Below, piece after piece: positions 62,346-64,000 of a DNA stretch of 64,000 nucleotides (position 1 is its first letter; the number at the start of each line of letters is the position of its first letter). The stretch is taken from positions 25,175,919 through 25,239,918 of the forward strand of contig CM055279.1 in assembly GCA_029237695.1 (NCBI GenBank), read 5' to 3'. The notes under the pieces were generated by a model. It saw only the letters and a program-made list of their open reading frames with translations, did no database searches and was not told where the DNA came from. Source of the DNA: Conchocele bisecta (Eukaryota > Mollusca > Bivalvia > Lucinida > Thyasiridae). Position numbers and translations under genes: made by a program.

Positions 62346-62531
62346 TATATACTGAGTATAACATAAGGATTTTTATCTCTAATAGGGTGTATCTTCTCAT
62401 GTCATAAATATATGGTCTCGCGGTAGTAGTATATAAGAGTCATAATGATTACAAGTTTCGTGTGGAAGCCACCACACGTAGTGGGGTGGCTTCCATATAA
62501 ACTTGTATCATTATGACTCTTATATACTACT
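62346..62531. repeat. Right terminal inverted repeat, copy 2
   Basis: Inverse match to 44,832-44,998, ending in the 107-bp terminal palindrome (62,425-62,531). Confidence 0.9.
62425..62531. repeat. Terminal hairpin-forming palindrome, copy 2 right
   Basis: Outer arms AGTAGTATATAAGAGTCATA / inverse, middle arms ATGATTACAAGTTT / AAACTTGTATCAT, inner arms GGAAGCCACC / GGTGGCTTCC and apex ACACGTAGTG. It is longer than the left-end palindrome by a 20-bp apex. Confidence 0.9.
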
Positions 62532-62536
62532 GAACC
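62531..62536. repeat. Right copy of the TGAACC target-site duplication
   Basis: TGAACC follows ...TATACTAC directly and equals 44,826-44,831. Confidence 0.75.
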
Positions 62537-63039
62537 TGTTCGAATGTGCTCCCGTTTTGCAAAATGATGTGTTTACAAAGAACAGATACCTATTATATGG
62601 CATGTTTATACTCAGTTTTTGCAGGGATTAAAACCAGTTTTCTCTCCGGAGATTTTTAACGAGATGCTAAAATAGTCAATGGCGTCTGCTCACCTAAGCG
62701 TATTGGATATCTCCACTTTGACTGCTCTTTGGACGGTGACGTCATGTGATAAACATAACCTCAAACTCGTTTCCATTTGATACGAGATTTATGAAAGTCG
62801 CCCGCAATTTTATGCAGAGGCGAAGTGCATACAATTGCAGACGAGTTTCATAGATATCATATCAAATGATCACGAGTTTGAGATCCTCTATATACGAATT
62901 CAATCTATTTTACGACCCTGTTAACCCGAATGTTCTGTCTGTAGCGCCCAAATTTTGTATCTGTTTGCTCTACGTTACATATAAGTAGAACATTCCGGTT
63001 ACGACCCTGTTAACCCTTACACCGCTATCTTATTTGTTT
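62537..63039. other. Right flank with an inverted repeat
   Basis: CCTCAAACTCGTTTCCATTT / CAAATGATCACGAGTTTGAG (about 62,758-62,890) with inner ATACGAGATTTATGAAA / CGAGTTTCATAGATATC pairing forms a foldback of about 135 bp. TACGACCCTGTTAACCC occurs twice (about 62,913 and 63,000). No gene. Confidence 0.55.
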
Positions 63040-63195
63040 GTCGTCTGCTGTTTATTTTCCAACTTCATCATCAAAAACATGCTTTGACAGCATTTAGAAT
63101 AATTTACAACATGCTTTGACAGCACTTCAGAATCATTTCCCTTGTTTCTATTGAGAAATAAGGCAATATATAAAAGCAACGGCAGACGACAATTG
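63040..63195. repeat. Foldback element L, copy 3
   Basis: Ends GTCGTCTGCTGTTTATTTTC and CAACGGCAGACGAC with a duplicated AACATGCTTTGACAGCA arm, so one arm has been copied in direct orientation. Confidence 0.75.
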
Positions 63196-63639
63196 TTGTG
63201 TGTAGTGGTATATTGGTTAACATTCCAAGCTATACATGGCATTGGTATGTTCATGCCAAGTCCTGTATAGATGAGCTTTAGCGTTCATTAACATGATATT
63301 TATTAAACGAGTTCACCGATTACATGTACATATAACATGATGCTACGCAGAGTTTCTCATGACATTTATCAACACATTTAATACGCAGCATACCGTAGAC
63401 AAGGCAGGTTACTTGTTGAGTGACCCTCATACACTCGTCCGCCAATCCACCAGAATACTGTATTTCTACAACGGGTTCATGTCTAAAAATAGCTATGATA
63501 ACGTATCATAAGGCATATTGTAAATAAACCAGCGTACCTGTTATACAATATGTATAGCTGGTCTTGTTAAAGGTACTGTTCCTCAAATGATGTATCAGAT
63601 ATTGAAGATCGCATTGCAAATGGCAGATATCTACGGAAG
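63196..63639. other. Flanking DNA with no recognised feature
   Basis: No gene, RNA gene or repeat identified. Confidence 0.4.
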
Positions 63640-63815
63640 CCCATTAGGGCCACTTCACTTTTTTCTTGAATTTTCAAGATCTTTTATTGAATTTTCAAGA
63701 TCTTTTCTTGAATTTTCCGTAGATAACAATCAAATCTATTGCATAGCTTGAATTTTCAAGTTCTTTTCTTGAATTTTCCGTAGATAACAATCAAATCTAT
63801 TGCATAGCTTTTTTC
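63640..63815. repeat. Element K, partial copy 2
   Basis: It begins GGAAGCCCATTAGGGCCACT as at 33,738, followed by TTGAATTTTCAAGATCTTTT units. The CCGTAGATAACAATCAAATC segment is duplicated directly (about 63,717 and 63,777). No closing inverted end is seen before the window ends. Confidence 0.65.
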
Positions 63816-64000
63816 CCGGTATGCACTATTTATAGACCGCGATTTCCGATATCAAAAGTACTTTGGTTCTTAGCCACGTTGTTTGTGGAATGTGACGCGG
63901 GAGTGCGGCTTTGATTACTATGTATTTGTGTTTGTTTGTGTTGTACGTCTCCGATTTGTTTCAAGTCGTCAGATGCATATACATGTACGTTCTATAAAGT

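Larger units (their letters stand above)
44832..62531. mobile_element. Polinton/Maverick (adintovirus-like) element, copy 2, TIR to TIR
   Basis: About 17.7 kb, within the usual Polinton size range, with TIRs at both ends and TGAACC on both sides. Gene order equals copy 1 where both are visible and adds the left-hand genes missing there. Open genes are the zinc protein, the unknown 125-codon gene, the two-helix membrane protein, the minor capsid protein and two small membrane proteins. MCP, fibre, ATPase, integrase, PolB and the large membrane protein are interrupted. The same orientation as copy 1 but different flanks indicates separate insertion rather than duplication of one locus. Confidence 0.95.

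Noticed and set aside
45005..62531. Copy 2 as a currently active element
   Set aside because: Stops or frameshifts are visible in PolB, integrase, MCP, ATPase, fibre and the large membrane protein, so it cannot be autonomous as read, barring sequence errors.

Overview
The window looks like a piece of an animal nuclear genome, most likely a bivalve mollusc. The host identification rests on a spliced ependymin-related gene with normal GT/AG junctions, very dense foldback/MITE repeats, a TTTG-tailed repeat, and two integrated Polinton/Maverick (adintovirus-like) elements. The species cannot be fixed from sequence alone.

Layout: (1) 1-14,944 is Polinton copy 1, cut by the left window edge inside its fibre gene and ending in a terminal inverted repeat (TIR). 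(2) 14,945-25,735 is gene-free, repeat-rich DNA made largely of palindromic elements. (3) 25,736-34,939 (+) holds five exons of a secreted ependymin-related protein whose introns are filled with MITEs and minisatellites. (4) 34,940-44,825 is more repeat DNA, including a 66-bp minisatellite of about 1.9 kb and several foldback elements. (5) 44,832-62,531 is Polinton copy 2, complete from TIR to TIR and flanked by the direct repeat TGAACC. (6) 62,537-64,000 is repeat-bearing flank.

Both Polintons have the same orientation and gene order: small zinc protein (+), unknown protein (+), two-helix membrane protein (-), coiled-coil fibre (-), penton-like minor capsid protein (-), tail-anchored unknown protein (+), Ala-Pro-linker membrane protein (-), double-jelly-roll major capsid protein (+), packaging ATPase (+), four small mostly membrane-spanning proteins (+), integrase (+), and protein-primed DNA polymerase B (-). 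The first three are seen only in copy 2 because copy 1 is truncated. The set makes sense as a virus-like module: PolB replicates the linear genome, the integrase inserts it, the ATPase packages it, and the MCP, minor capsid protein and fibre build the particle. I see no adenain-like cysteine protease. Most genes carry premature stops or frameshifts, and the ones I compared closely are private to one copy. Together with different flanking sequences, this points to two separate insertions that decayed independently.

The most unusual features are the ends. Each TIR terminates in an 87-107 bp near-perfect palindrome whose inner arms differ between copies yet stay self-complementary. The TIR also carries a GTTATACTCAGTATA box placed at or just before the start codon of the outermost gene at each end.
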